Assembly (NCBI GenBank): GCA_002723155.1 | Contig: PBNO01000011.1 | Coordinates: 1-64,000 of the forward strand | Source: Ponticaulis sp. | GTDB taxonomy: Bacteria > Pseudomonadota > Alphaproteobacteria > Caulobacterales > Hyphomonadaceae | Direction: 5' to 3' | DNA length: 64,000 nt | Shown: piece by piece, positions 28,224-36,135 of the stretch | How positions within the stretch are numbered: the first letter of the stretch is position 1 | How the letters are laid out: each line of letters starts with the position of its first letter | The notes under the pieces: model-generated | Databases searched by the model: none | Seen by the model: only the letters and a program-made list of their open reading frames with translations | Told to the model about the DNA's origin: nothing | Made by a program: the position numbers and the translations under genes

Positions 28224-29177
28224 ATGAGTTTTGACCTTAAGGGTAAGAAAATCTTCGTGTCCGGCCATCGCGGGATGGTCGGCTCCGCGACCGTGCGTCG
28301 TCTGGAGCAAGAAGAAGGCGTAGAAATTCTGACCGCATCACGTGCGGACATGGACCTCACCCGTCAGGATGAAGTCGAAAAGTGGATGGCGGCGAACAAG
28401 CCGGACGTTGTGTTTGTTACGGCGGCGAAAGTCGGCGGTATTCTCGCGAACGACACCTATCCGGCGCAGTTCATCTACGAAAACCTGATGATCGAGGCGA
28501 ACCTCATTCATTCGGCCTACAAGAATGACGTCGAGAAACTCGTCTATCTCGGATCATCGTGCATCTATCCGAAAATGGCGCCTCAGCCGATTCCGGAAGA
28601 TGCTCTGCTGACAGGTCCGCTCGAGCCGACGAACGAGTGGTACGCGATTGCGAAAATTGCTGGCATCAAGCTGTGTCAGGCGTATCGCAAAGAGTATGGC
28701 TGCGATTACATCTCCGGCATGCCGACAAACCTGTTTGGACCGAATGACAATTTCGATCTGAAGAACAGCCACGTTCTGCCAGCGATCATTCGTAAAGTGT
28801 ACGACGCCAAGCAAAGCGGCCAGAAGAGCATTGAAATCTGGGGCACAGGTAGTGCCAAGCGTGAATTTCTTCACGTGGATGACTGCGCGGATGCGATGAT
28901 CTTCCTTCTGAAGAACTTTTCTGGTCCGGATCACATCAATATTGGTTCGGGTGAAGATCTCTCCATTCTCGAGCTGACCAAGCTGATCATGGATGTGGTT
29001 GGTTATGACGGTGAGATTGTTCACGATCTTTCCAAGCCTGACGGCACGCCGCGTAAACTGATGCAGGTCGATCGCCTGAAAGGCCTTGGCTGGGAGCCGA
29101 AATACTCTCTGCGTGCCGGTGTCGAAAACGCTTATCAATGGTTCCTCGATAACCGCGAAAGCATTCGCGGCCTCTAG
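28224..29177 (+). CDS. fcl: GDP-L-fucose synthase (GMER)
   Basis: The 317-residue epimerase/reductase completes GDP-L-fucose synthesis from the gmd product. Visible motifs are the NADP motif G-H-R-G-M-V-G-S-A (13-21), the catalytic S-S-C-I-Y-P region, and W-Y-A-I-A-K with the Tyr-x3-Lys pair. It is coupled to gmd with a 2-bp gap and followed by a bidirectional terminator, so gmd-fcl is a two-gene unit. The product supplies fucose for lipopolysaccharide or capsule made elsewhere. Confidence 0.96.
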   Translation: MSFDLKGKKIFVSGHRGMVGSATVRRLEQEEGVEILTASRADMDLTRQDEVEKWMAANKPDVVFVTAAKVGGILANDTYPAQFIYENLMIEANLIHSAYKNDVEKLVYLGSSCIYPKMAPQPIPEDALLTGPLEPTNEWYAIAKIAGIKLCQAYRKEYGCDYISGMPTNLFGPNDNFDLKNSHVLPAIIRKVYDAKQSGQKSIEIWGTGSAKREFLHVDDCADAMIFLLKNFSGPDHINIGSGEDLSILELTKLIMDVVGYDGEIVHDLSKPDGTPRKLMQVDRLKGLGWEPKYSLRAGVENAYQWFLDNRESIRGL

Positions 29178-29199
29178 GCGCACCCTGAAACAAGAACAG

Positions 29200-29228
29200 A
29201 AAAACCCGGCTCATTGGCCGGGTTTTTT
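29200..29228. terminator. Bidirectional Rho-independent terminator between fcl and the convergent small membrane gene
   Basis: Stem CCCGGC/GCCGGG with a 6-nt loop TCATTG, flanked by five A on the left (T on the minus strand) and six T on the right. It therefore works for both fcl and the gene ending at 29227. Confidence 0.9.
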
Positions 29229-29466
29229 ATTGGCTGGAAATCCAGATAACTGCGCCTACGGCCCAAACCAGACAGGCAATGAACGCCGTGCCCCAGTATT
29301 TGCGCTGCATGAGATACGAATAACGGCCTTCAAAAAGCGGCTTGATGCGCGTGCGACGCCAATGGCCGGTAAGTAGGGCTCGCAGTATGAAATACAGCGG
29401 GATGAGCAGCGCGAGCGGCAGAAAAGCGATGAAATACTCGCTATCCGGTCCCAGCCCGCGCCGCAT
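29227..29466 (-). CDS. Small two-helix membrane protein of unknown function
   Basis: A 79-residue product with hydrophobic helices at about 12-31 and 59-76, and a basic loop between them (R-R-T-R-I-K near 37-42). I do not recognise a family. It follows nnr by 13 bp on the same strand and is probably cotranscribed. It ends in the bidirectional terminator. Confidence 0.65.
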   Translation of the reverse strand: MRRGLGPDSEYFIAFLPLALLIPLYFILRALLTGHWRRTRIKPLFEGRYSYLMQRKYWGTAFIACLVWAVGAVIWISSQ

Positions 29467-29479
29467 TGATCAGCCTACG

Positions 29480-31000
29480 CTATTCGTCGTCAGGCATGGA
29501 CCAGTCATGGCTGTCTTCTTCCAGAACTTCGGCAAGGCCTGATTCCAGATCGTCAGCGATGAGGTAAGGTCCGCATCGGTTGCCCGCTTCGCCATGAAGC
29601 CAGACGCCCGCGCACGCCGCTTCGAAGGCAGGCATACCCTGCGCCATCAGGCCGGTGATAATGCCGGTCAGTACATCGCCGGAGCCCGCAGTTGCGAGCC
29701 ATGGCGGCGCATTCGAATTGATTGCAGCGCGTCCGCCCGGTTCAGCGATGATCGTGTCCGATCCCTTCAGCACGACAACGCCGCCTGAGAGTGCGGCAGC
29801 TTCACGGGCCGCATCCAGACGGTTGCCATCTTGTGGGATCGCACCGAACAGACGCTTGAATTCGCCGACATGAGGCGTGAGCACACATGTGCGATCACGG
29901 TGCTTCAGCCAGTCGAACAGAGCCGGTGGATCATCTGCGAACAGAGTGAACACATCGGCATCAAGCGTGAGAGCTGGCGGACAGGAGAGGGCGATATCGA
30001 CCAGCTTGCGTGCCTCGGCATCTGTGCCAAGCGCCGGACCAATCGCAGCGGCAGAGACGCGAACGTCAGACAATAGCTCTTTTAGCTCCTGCGGCGTGGA
30101 TGCAGGTTTCAGCATGACGGATGTCACATGAGCGGCATGGACCATCAGCGCGTTCGGTGAGCCGACCAGAGATACCAGACCGGCCCCAACGCGAAGCGCG
30201 TTTACGGCTGACAAGCGCGACGCGCCAGTTGAAAGCGGGCCACCTGATACCACCATGGCGTGGCCGCGTGTGTATTTGTTGACGTTCTCGCAATAGCCCG
30301 GCCAGTGCGCCTGCCAGAGGCCCGGTGCGTTTTCGTAGGACGTCACACCAAGCTTCTCCAGTGTCTCGTCGCTAATGCCGATATCGGCGACACTGATATT
30401 TCCGCAATGGGCTTTGCCCGGATTGAGAAGATGTCCCGGTTTTTTGCGGAAAAAGGTGACGGTGTCGTCGGCATGTACGCTGTCACGGCCGACACGGCCG
30501 GTCGCACCACAAACGCCGCTCGGAAGATCAACCGAAAGAATGGGCGCACCGGAATTATTCATCGCAATAATGTAAGCAGCGGCCGTGCCTTCGGCTGGCC
30601 TGTCCAGTCCCGCGCCGAATACGGCATCAATCAGTAGGTCGGCTTCGCGCAAGTCTGCCGGATGAAGTGCGATGGTCTCGCCGCGCCATTGCCGGAAAGC
30701 GAGGGCTGCATCGCCTTTTAGATCATCCGGAGAGCCCAGCGTGGAGAGGCGTACCGTACGGCCCGCCTGACGCAGAAGTTCGGCGACGACAAATCCGTCG
30801 CCGCCATTGTTTCCCGGGCCGCAAAGCACGTGGATTGTTTCGGCATCCGGATAGGCGGTGAGAACGCGGTCGAAAACGGCGCGACCGGCGCGTTCCATCA
30901 GTTCGATGCCGGGTGTGCCGGCCTCAATGGTCATCTGGTCTGCATGCCCCATCTGGGCAGGCGACAACAGGGCGTTCAGCAGGGGCGAATGTCGGTTCAT
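29480..31000 (-). CDS. nnr: Bifunctional NAD(P)H-hydrate epimerase/dehydratase
   Basis: The 506-residue protein repairs hydrated NADH/NADPH. The N-terminal YjeF_N epimerase domain (about 10-215) has G-P-G-N-N-G-G-D-G-F-V-V-A. The C-terminal ribokinase-like dehydratase (about 230-490) has A-T-A-G-S-G-D-V-L-T-G-I-I near 445. Both domains look complete, and length matches bacterial fusions. It heads a two-gene unit with the small membrane protein. Confidence 0.94.
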   Translation of the reverse strand: MNRHSPLLNALLSPAQMGHADQMTIEAGTPGIELMERAGRAVFDRVLTAYPDAETIHVLCGPGNNGGDGFVVAELLRQAGRTVRLSTLGSPDDLKGDAALAFRQWRGETIALHPADLREADLLIDAVFGAGLDRPAEGTAAAYIIAMNNSGAPILSVDLPSGVCGATGRVGRDSVHADDTVTFFRKKPGHLLNPGKAHCGNISVADIGISDETLEKLGVTSYENAPGLWQAHWPGYCENVNKYTRGHAMVVSGGPLSTGASRLSAVNALRVGAGLVSLVGSPNALMVHAAHVTSVMLKPASTPQELKELLSDVRVSAAAIGPALGTDAEARKLVDIALSCPPALTLDADVFTLFADDPPALFDWLKHRDRTCVLTPHVGEFKRLFGAIPQDGNRLDAAREAAALSGGVVVLKGSDTIIAEPGGRAAINSNAPPWLATAGSGDVLTGIITGLMAQGMPAFEAACAGVWLHGEAGNRCGPYLIADDLESGLAEVLEEDSHDWSMPDDE

Positions 31001-31075
31001 AATGTCAGCGTATCCTCCACAGTGCAGCTTGCAAGGCTGCGGAAGGGGCGCCGCGCTTATTCCTGTGAATTCCGG

Positions 31076-31660
31076 CTAAAGCTCGTGTAGCCAGAAGGTC
31101 AGCTTTTTCTCTGTTTGCGCCTGGTCGCCCCGGTCCTTCCATTTGAACGCACACACAAGGTCATTCCGTCGTTCATATCCACGACTTTGCCAGAATGCAT
31201 CCAGTGGTCGATAATCGTCTGGTTTTAGTGGATGCGTATCCGGTCTCTGAACCGCGCAGAAGGCTGTTTTGTCTGCGCCCCATGCCCATGCAGCGGCCTC
31301 GCGGATATCAAAGAAAGCATGCCCGACACCGTGCCCGCGATACTCCGGAAGCAGAACAGACTCGCCGAAATAGAAGATTTTGCTCGTATCGATGCCCGCC
31401 TTGTCGAACGGGGCGCGGAAATCGGCGTGGGTGTCTTTGAAGGGCTCTGCCGTAGTCGCGCCGACGACTTCTCCCTCATGCTCGGCAAGGCCGACGCAGG
31501 CGAATTCCGATTGGGCGAAATGCTTCAGATAAACCTCTTCTTCCTCCATTGTGCCGTCATAGAGGTAGGGCCACTCATGGAAGACAGTCAGGCGAAGGCG
31601 CGCAATGTGCGGGATCGCCGGAATGATCTCGTCCGGCCCCTTTAGAGTTCTGATTTCCAT
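31076..31660 (-). CDS. GNAT family acetyltransferase
   Basis: A 194-residue protein with the GNAT fold; the CoA-binding region is E-S-V-L-L-P-E-Y-R-G-H-G-V-G-H-A-F-F (about 96-113). The rest is acidic and soluble. It resembles uncharacterised GNATs of alphaproteobacteria with long N-terminal arms. Substrate unknown; monocistronic, 126 bp from the divergent TonB-C gene. Confidence 0.85.
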   Translation of the reverse strand: MEIRTLKGPDEIIPAIPHIARLRLTVFHEWPYLYDGTMEEEEVYLKHFAQSEFACVGLAEHEGEVVGATTAEPFKDTHADFRAPFDKAGIDTSKIFYFGESVLLPEYRGHGVGHAFFDIREAAAWAWGADKTAFCAVQRPDTHPLKPDDYRPLDAFWQSRGYERRNDLVCAFKWKDRGDQAQTEKKLTFWLHEL

Positions 31661-31786
31661 AAGGTCTCCTCAGGTCTGCCTGCCAAGAAATCAAACTGTG
31701 TTTAGAGACACAAGACCTGATTTCCGCCCTTGTTTTGACCGTGTGAACATGCTCAAATTTCTATCAGAGGTGACGGGAGGCGGAAT

Positions 31787-32968
31787 TTGAAACGTTTGCG
31801 TAGAGTAGTGATTGGCCTGATGGGCCTTGGTTTGGCGCAAACGGCGCAGGCACAGATTTCAGCCGATTCCCTGACGGCCTTTAATCAGGCTGTTGAAACC
31901 GGTGATGCCGCTGCAATTGAGACGGCCTCAACCAATCTGATGAATGATGCCATCGCCAATCCGGACGATCCTGATGCGCTGATTGCGGCGTATGAGGCGG
32001 CGCTGAAGCTTTGCGATATTGACTGCGAAGCTGCGTTGCCGGGCGCCGAATTTGCGCTTGGCTTTCCGGCAACCGGTCAGCACCCGATCATGGCTGAGCG
32101 TGAACTGCTGGCGGCATTTGCAAGCTTCACTGCGGAGTCGACACGGGATACGCGCCGGGAGCTTCTGGCTGCTCTCAATAATATGGAGGACCCGACTCTT
32201 TTGAGCGCGCGGGCCTTTATGCCGTTGTACGCAGATCTTGCGTCCCGCGATAATCTTGGCGATGCCGCAGCAGTTGCAGGCTTAGCAGTTCGCGAGCTGC
32301 GCCCTGTCCGGTCCAGCGTATTACAGTATTACCTGCATGCCGCCGAAACCCATGCGACGACGTCGTTCCTTGAGGTGAAAACCGAGGAGAGCCATGAGGC
32401 GCTGGTACGTTGGAATGCAGAGCTTCGCGAACTTCGAACTTCCATTGGATTGAACCAGGCGCCTGAATGGCTTCGTCTTGCCTACTGGCGCAGCGAGGCA
32501 TGGATAGGTGCTGCAAACGCCTTTTATGCAAGTGTCTCAGATGACGGAGAAACTACGGGCAGAAATGGTAGAGAGCGCGTTTCTTTCTTGAGTGAAGAGG
32601 AAGTGAATTCGATATATGGAGAGTATTCGCTCTCTACAGAGTTCGATCCCTTTATGACAGTCGCAGATGGTGAGACTACCAATCCGGTATGCGTGCTAAG
32701 ATCAAACCTGCGACCTCGCCCCAGATTTCCGTCCGGGGCGCTCCGAAGTGGTACGATTGGCTATGTGTTGCTTCATTTTGATTTGGATGAAGATGGCGAC
32801 GTGATTAGTCCACGCGTGGTGGCATCTGTACCATCTGATGTTTTCGACGAAATGGTCGAAGATACTGTGTCCAGATGGCGGTTCGAAGTTGATGACGAAT
32901 TGAGCGAGCCGGACTGCTATTTTCAGCGTACTAATATTGTGTACCCAATTTCCTTCGAGTTCCAATAG
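31787..32968 (+). CDS. Exported TonB-C-terminal-domain protein, first tandem paralog
   Basis: The start is TTG at 31787 behind GGGAGGCGG. The 393-residue product has a signal peptide (L-G-L-A-Q-T-A-Q-A, about 16-24), a helical middle and a C-terminal TonB-like domain (F-P-S-G-A-L-R-S-G-T-I-G-Y-V-L-L-H-F-D-L-D-E-D-G-D-V, then S-R-W-R-F-E). TonB C-domains bind TonB boxes of receptors, but this protein has no visible membrane anchor, so it would be free in the periplasm. It is closely related to the next gene; the first ~110 residues are nearly the same and the C-terminal halves diverge. Confidence 0.8.
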   Translation: MKRLRRVVIGLMGLGLAQTAQAQISADSLTAFNQAVETGDAAAIETASTNLMNDAIANPDDPDALIAAYEAALKLCDIDCEAALPGAEFALGFPATGQHPIMAERELLAAFASFTAESTRDTRRELLAALNNMEDPTLLSARAFMPLYADLASRDNLGDAAAVAGLAVRELRPVRSSVLQYYLHAAETHATTSFLEVKTEESHEALVRWNAELRELRTSIGLNQAPEWLRLAYWRSEAWIGAANAFYASVSDDGETTGRNGRERVSFLSEEEVNSIYGEYSLSTEFDPFMTVADGETTNPVCVLRSNLRPRPRFPSGALRSGTIGYVLLHFDLDEDGDVISPRVVASVPSDVFDEMVEDTVSRWRFEVDDELSEPDCYFQRTNIVYPISFEFQ

Positions 32969-33018
32969 CCTTGCGTCAGATCGGCCTTCCCAACACTTCG
33001 ATTCAAAGGACAAGACCA

Positions 33019-34206
33019 GTGAACATATTCAATGGTGCTCTCGCGGGCCTGATCGGGCTTGGCTGTGCTCAGGCCGCAAGCGCTCAGATTTCGTCCAACA
33101 CGCTGACTGCCTTTAATCAGGCCGTTGAAACCGGTGATGCCGCTGCGATAAAGACGGCCTCAACAAACCTGATGAATGAGGCCATCGCCAATCCGGATGA
33201 TCCTGATGCGCTGATTGCGGCCTATGAAGCGGCGCTGAAACTTTGCGATATTGATTGTGCAGCGGCCTTACCGGGCGCTGAGTTTGCACTTGGCTTTCCG
33301 GCAACCGGTCAGCACCCGATCATGGTTGAGCGTGAACTGCTGGCGGCATTTGCGGATTTTTCCAGACGGTCCACAGGGTCGACGCGCGCACGGCTTGAAA
33401 CCGCGTTGACAAATATGCAGGACCCAACCCTTTTGAGCGCTCGCGCCTTCCTGCCGCTATACACCGACCTTGCAGGTCGAAATCATTTCCAGCCCTCAGC
33501 TCGTGTTGCACGTATCGCAGTCGAGCATTTAGAGCCGGTTCGTTCCAGTGTTCTGCAGTACTACCTGCATGCCTTGGAGGCGTATGGAACGACACTGTTT
33601 TTGGAAGAAAAGACGGTAGCCAGCCATGAAGCCCTCGTTCGCTGGAATGCCGAGCTACGCCGCCTGCGGTCGGAAGTCACTCTGAGTGACGCGCCGGATT
33701 GGCTTGAGGCAACTTACTGGCGCAGCGAAGCCTGGGTTCTGGCAGCAGATACTTACTACCGGTCTGCGGATGACGAGTCACCTGTGGAAACCAGAATTCG
33801 CGCAGATGAGGCTGAGCATTTGAGCGAAGAGCAGGTGGACGCAATTTATGCAGAATACGATATCCCTGATGATTACGACACGTTCGCGAATGATGGTGAT
33901 GCGACTGATGTTCTACCGCGTTGTGACATCGAAACTAATTTTCTTCCGCGTCTCGAATTTCCTCGTAGAGCAGCAAATCTGGGGGTGATCGGAACGGTTT
34001 TTCTGGAAATTGACATCGATGCTGAGGGGGCAGTGGTAGATGCTCGACTGTTGGCTTCTGTTCCGCCAAATCTCTTTGACCAACAAGTTGTAGAAACAAT
34101 TTCTCAGTGGCAATTTACCGTCGCTGAAGATGAAGATCCTACGAGTTGCCGGTTGGAACAGTCAAATCTGGTTTACCCGATTTCATTCGGCTTCGGTCGT
34201 CCTTAG
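33019..34206 (+). CDS. Exported TonB-C-terminal-domain protein, second tandem paralog
   Basis: I choose GTG at 33019 behind AAAGGA, giving 395 residues close to its neighbour's 393; the frame open from 32971 adds a leader without a signal. The signal peptide is followed by S-N-T-L-T-A-F-N-Q-A-V-E-T-G-D-A-A-A-I, shared with the first copy. The C-terminus is again TonB-like (F-P-R-R-A-A-N-L-G-V-I-G-T-V-F-L-E-I-D-I-D-A-E-G-A-V), but only moderately similar to copy 1. The sequence just downstream of each stop is also shared (TGCGTCAGATCGGCCT), pointing to a tandem duplication. Confidence 0.8.
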   Translation: MNIFNGALAGLIGLGCAQAASAQISSNTLTAFNQAVETGDAAAIKTASTNLMNEAIANPDDPDALIAAYEAALKLCDIDCAAALPGAEFALGFPATGQHPIMVERELLAAFADFSRRSTGSTRARLETALTNMQDPTLLSARAFLPLYTDLAGRNHFQPSARVARIAVEHLEPVRSSVLQYYLHALEAYGTTLFLEEKTVASHEALVRWNAELRRLRSEVTLSDAPDWLEATYWRSEAWVLAADTYYRSADDESPVETRIRADEAEHLSEEQVDAIYAEYDIPDDYDTFANDGDATDVLPRCDIETNFLPRLEFPRRAANLGVIGTVFLEIDIDAEGAVVDARLLASVPPNLFDQQVVETISQWQFTVAEDEDPTSCRLEQSNLVYPISFGFGRP

Positions 34207-34210
34207 CCCT

Positions 34211-34247
34211 GCGTCAGATCGGCCTCTCGCATGAGAGAGGCTGACGC
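34211..34247 (+). terminator. Hairpin downstream of the second TonB-C paralog
   Basis: GCGTCA pairs with TGACGC and GCCTCTC with GAGAGGC, with a 5-nt bulge on the left arm. No T-run follows, so it may be a weak terminator or an mRNA 3'-end stabiliser. The left arm occurs a second time at 32972-32987, after copy 1. Confidence 0.5.
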
Positions 34248-34278
34248 GGCATGATGTAAGTTGAAACGGAGCTTATCC

Positions 34279-34518
34279 ATGCCGCTACTCAAGCACTCGG
34301 CGCTCGCGCTTATCGTATCTTTTGGCCTGTCAGTCTTTTTCTGGCTGGCGCTTGGCGTATTCAATCTTCAGGGCTTCTGGGCCGTATCGATTGGCTGCGC
34401 CTTTCTGGGCGTAGTGTTTGGACTGGTCTTCTTCCGCCGCATCTGGGTAACCGGCGCGGCGACAGCGATGATCCGGGTTTTAGTGTTTCTGGTCGTCTCG
34501 ACCGGAACAGGGATGTAA
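34279..34518 (+). CDS. Small membrane protein of unknown function
   Basis: I use the ATG at 34279 (site ACGGAG seven bp before) rather than the TTG at 34261. The 79-residue protein is nearly all hydrophobic, with three likely helices at about 6-24, 30-46 and 56-75, and a short F-R-R-I-W loop. I do not recognise it. It is convergent with eda, 8 bp apart. Confidence 0.6.
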   Translation: MPLLKHSALALIVSFGLSVFFWLALGVFNLQGFWAVSIGCAFLGVVFGLVFFRRIWVTGAATAMIRVLVFLVVSTGTGM

Positions 34519-34526
34519 CCGGTCGT

Positions 34527-35165
34527 CTAAGCCAGCGCGTCGCGTGAGGCCTGCGTCAGCGCGGTAATCTCATCCCACTTGCCAGCCTCGATCAGATCGT
34601 TCGGAACGATCCATGATCCACCAACAGCGATGACGTTTGGCAGAGAGAGATAGTCGCGCGCATTCTTTGGGCTGACCCCGCCTGTCGGCATGAACCGGAT
34701 ATCCGGCAGAGGCGCGGCGATGGATTTCAGAAACGGCGCACCGCCAGCGGCTTCAGCCGGGAAGAATTTTTGCACGGCAAAGCCCTCATCGCGCAGCTTT
34801 AGTGCTTCTGACACCGTCGCAGCGCCCGGAAAGACCGCGCCGTCATAGGCTTTGAGTGCCGTGCGTAACTCTTCTGTCGTGCCCGGTGTGACGAGGAATT
34901 CGGCGTCAGCTTTTGCCGCCGCATCTACATCAGACGGGCGTGTGATCGTGCCCGCGCCGACAAACGCATCAAGTTTTGCATCCGCCATCTGCTTGATCGC
35001 TTCAAGCGCGCAGTCTGTGCGTAGCGTGACTTCCAGAACATCGGCGCCGCCTGCAATGAGTGCGTTTGCCAGAGGCAGCGCCTGATTAAGGCTTTTGATC
35101 GTGATAACCGGAATAATCCGGCAGGTGCGCATGCGCTCGATTGTGGCGGGGCTGATGGTCGTCAT
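34527..35165 (-). CDS. eda: 2-keto-3-deoxy-6-phosphogluconate aldolase
   Basis: The last step of the Entner-Doudoroff route: KDPG is split into pyruvate and glyceraldehyde-3-phosphate. From ATG 35165 (site AGGA) it has 212 residues, as usual. The family marks are G-G-A-D-V-L-E-V-T-L-R-T near 40-51, and the Schiff-base Lys in V-Q-K-F-F-P-A-E-A-A-G-G (about 129-140), then M-P-T-G-G-V-S. An N-terminal extension to 35222 overlaps glk and is not used. It is the last gene of the operon that begins with the GH3 enzyme. Confidence 0.95.
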   Translation of the reverse strand: MTTISPATIERMRTCRIIPVITIKSLNQALPLANALIAGGADVLEVTLRTDCALEAIKQMADAKLDAFVGAGTITRPSDVDAAAKADAEFLVTPGTTEELRTALKAYDGAVFPGAATVSEALKLRDEGFAVQKFFPAEAAGGAPFLKSIAAPLPDIRFMPTGGVSPKNARDYLSLPNVIAVGGSWIVPNDLIEAGKWDEITALTQASRDALA

Positions 35166-35175
35166 GGGTAAAGTC

Positions 35176-36135
35176 CTATTCCAGAGCGAGCGCTGCAGCC
35201 CCGATAAGCGGAGCCTCATCATGCATCAGCACGCTGACAGGTGTGTGTGCAAGGAAGGGCGACATGGGGCCGCGTTCAAGGAAGCGATCACTGGCTTCTG
35301 TAGTGCGCAGCCATTTCACCATGCGTTCAGCGACACCGCCGGTCAGCACAACGCCGGCATGTGCGCCTGTAATCAGAGCGGCGTCTCCCACTGCGCCCAT
35401 CAGGGCGTTTGCGCGGAACTTGCAGACTTCCACGCAGACTTTGTCGCCCGCATCGGCGCGGTCCAGAATGTTCTGCGGTGAAAGGTCTTCCGGTGTGACG
35501 CCTTCCAGCTCGCAAATGGCTTCATAAACAGGCATGAGCCAGCGACCGGAGACGATCATTTCCACGGAGACGTAATTATAAGTGCGCGCGATCACGTCGC
35601 GGATGGCGGCTTCGCGCATGTTGCGCGGCGCAAAGGCAGAGTGTCCGCCTTCACCCGTCATGACGCGCCATCCGCCGGTGACAGACTGGATAAGCGTGGA
35701 AACGCCGTGTCCTGTGCCGGGGCCGGTCACGAGGATCGGACCTTCCGGGCTGAAATGGCTCTCAATGACGGTTTCAAAACTGTCATTCGGGATTTCCGGA
35801 ATGGCGCGAGCCATCGCGGCAAAGTCGTTCACGATTGTCGCGCTGTCGATAAGGAAACGCGACTGGATGACGGAAGGGACGACCCGCGGCCATGTACGGT
35901 TGGTCAGCTTGATCGAGCCATCGTCAGCGATTGGGCCTGCCAGAGCAAATAGCGCAGACTTGGGCTTCACATCACTTGAGCTGAGATAGTCTTCGATGGC
36001 GTCTTCAAAGCTCGGAATAGTCGGATCATCGTACACTTTGATATTGTGTAGCTGGACATGCCCTAAAGAGGATGATGCCAGTGCCAGGCGGATTTTCGTG
36101 CCGCCAACATCGCCGACCAGAACAGGCTTGCTCAT
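35176..36135 (-). CDS. glk: Glucokinase (Glk family)
   Basis: The 319-residue kinase phosphorylates free glucose to glucose-6-phosphate. It has the phosphate-1 motif G-D-V-G-G-T-K-I-R (8-16) and the glucose/ATP region V-T-G-P-G-T-G-H-G-V-S near 140. It belongs to the E. coli Glk type rather than the ROK type. Sharing one base with edd and 10 bp from eda, it sits in the ED operon. It provides the entry step for glucose from the neighbouring glucan enzymes and SSS symporter. Confidence 0.93.
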   Translation of the reverse strand: MSKPVLVGDVGGTKIRLALASSSLGHVQLHNIKVYDDPTIPSFEDAIEDYLSSSDVKPKSALFALAGPIADDGSIKLTNRTWPRVVPSVIQSRFLIDSATIVNDFAAMARAIPEIPNDSFETVIESHFSPEGPILVTGPGTGHGVSTLIQSVTGGWRVMTGEGGHSAFAPRNMREAAIRDVIARTYNYVSVEMIVSGRWLMPVYEAICELEGVTPEDLSPQNILDRADAGDKVCVEVCKFRANALMGAVGDAALITGAHAGVVLTGGVAERMVKWLRTTEASDRFLERGPMSPFLAHTPVSVLMHDEAPLIGAAALALE

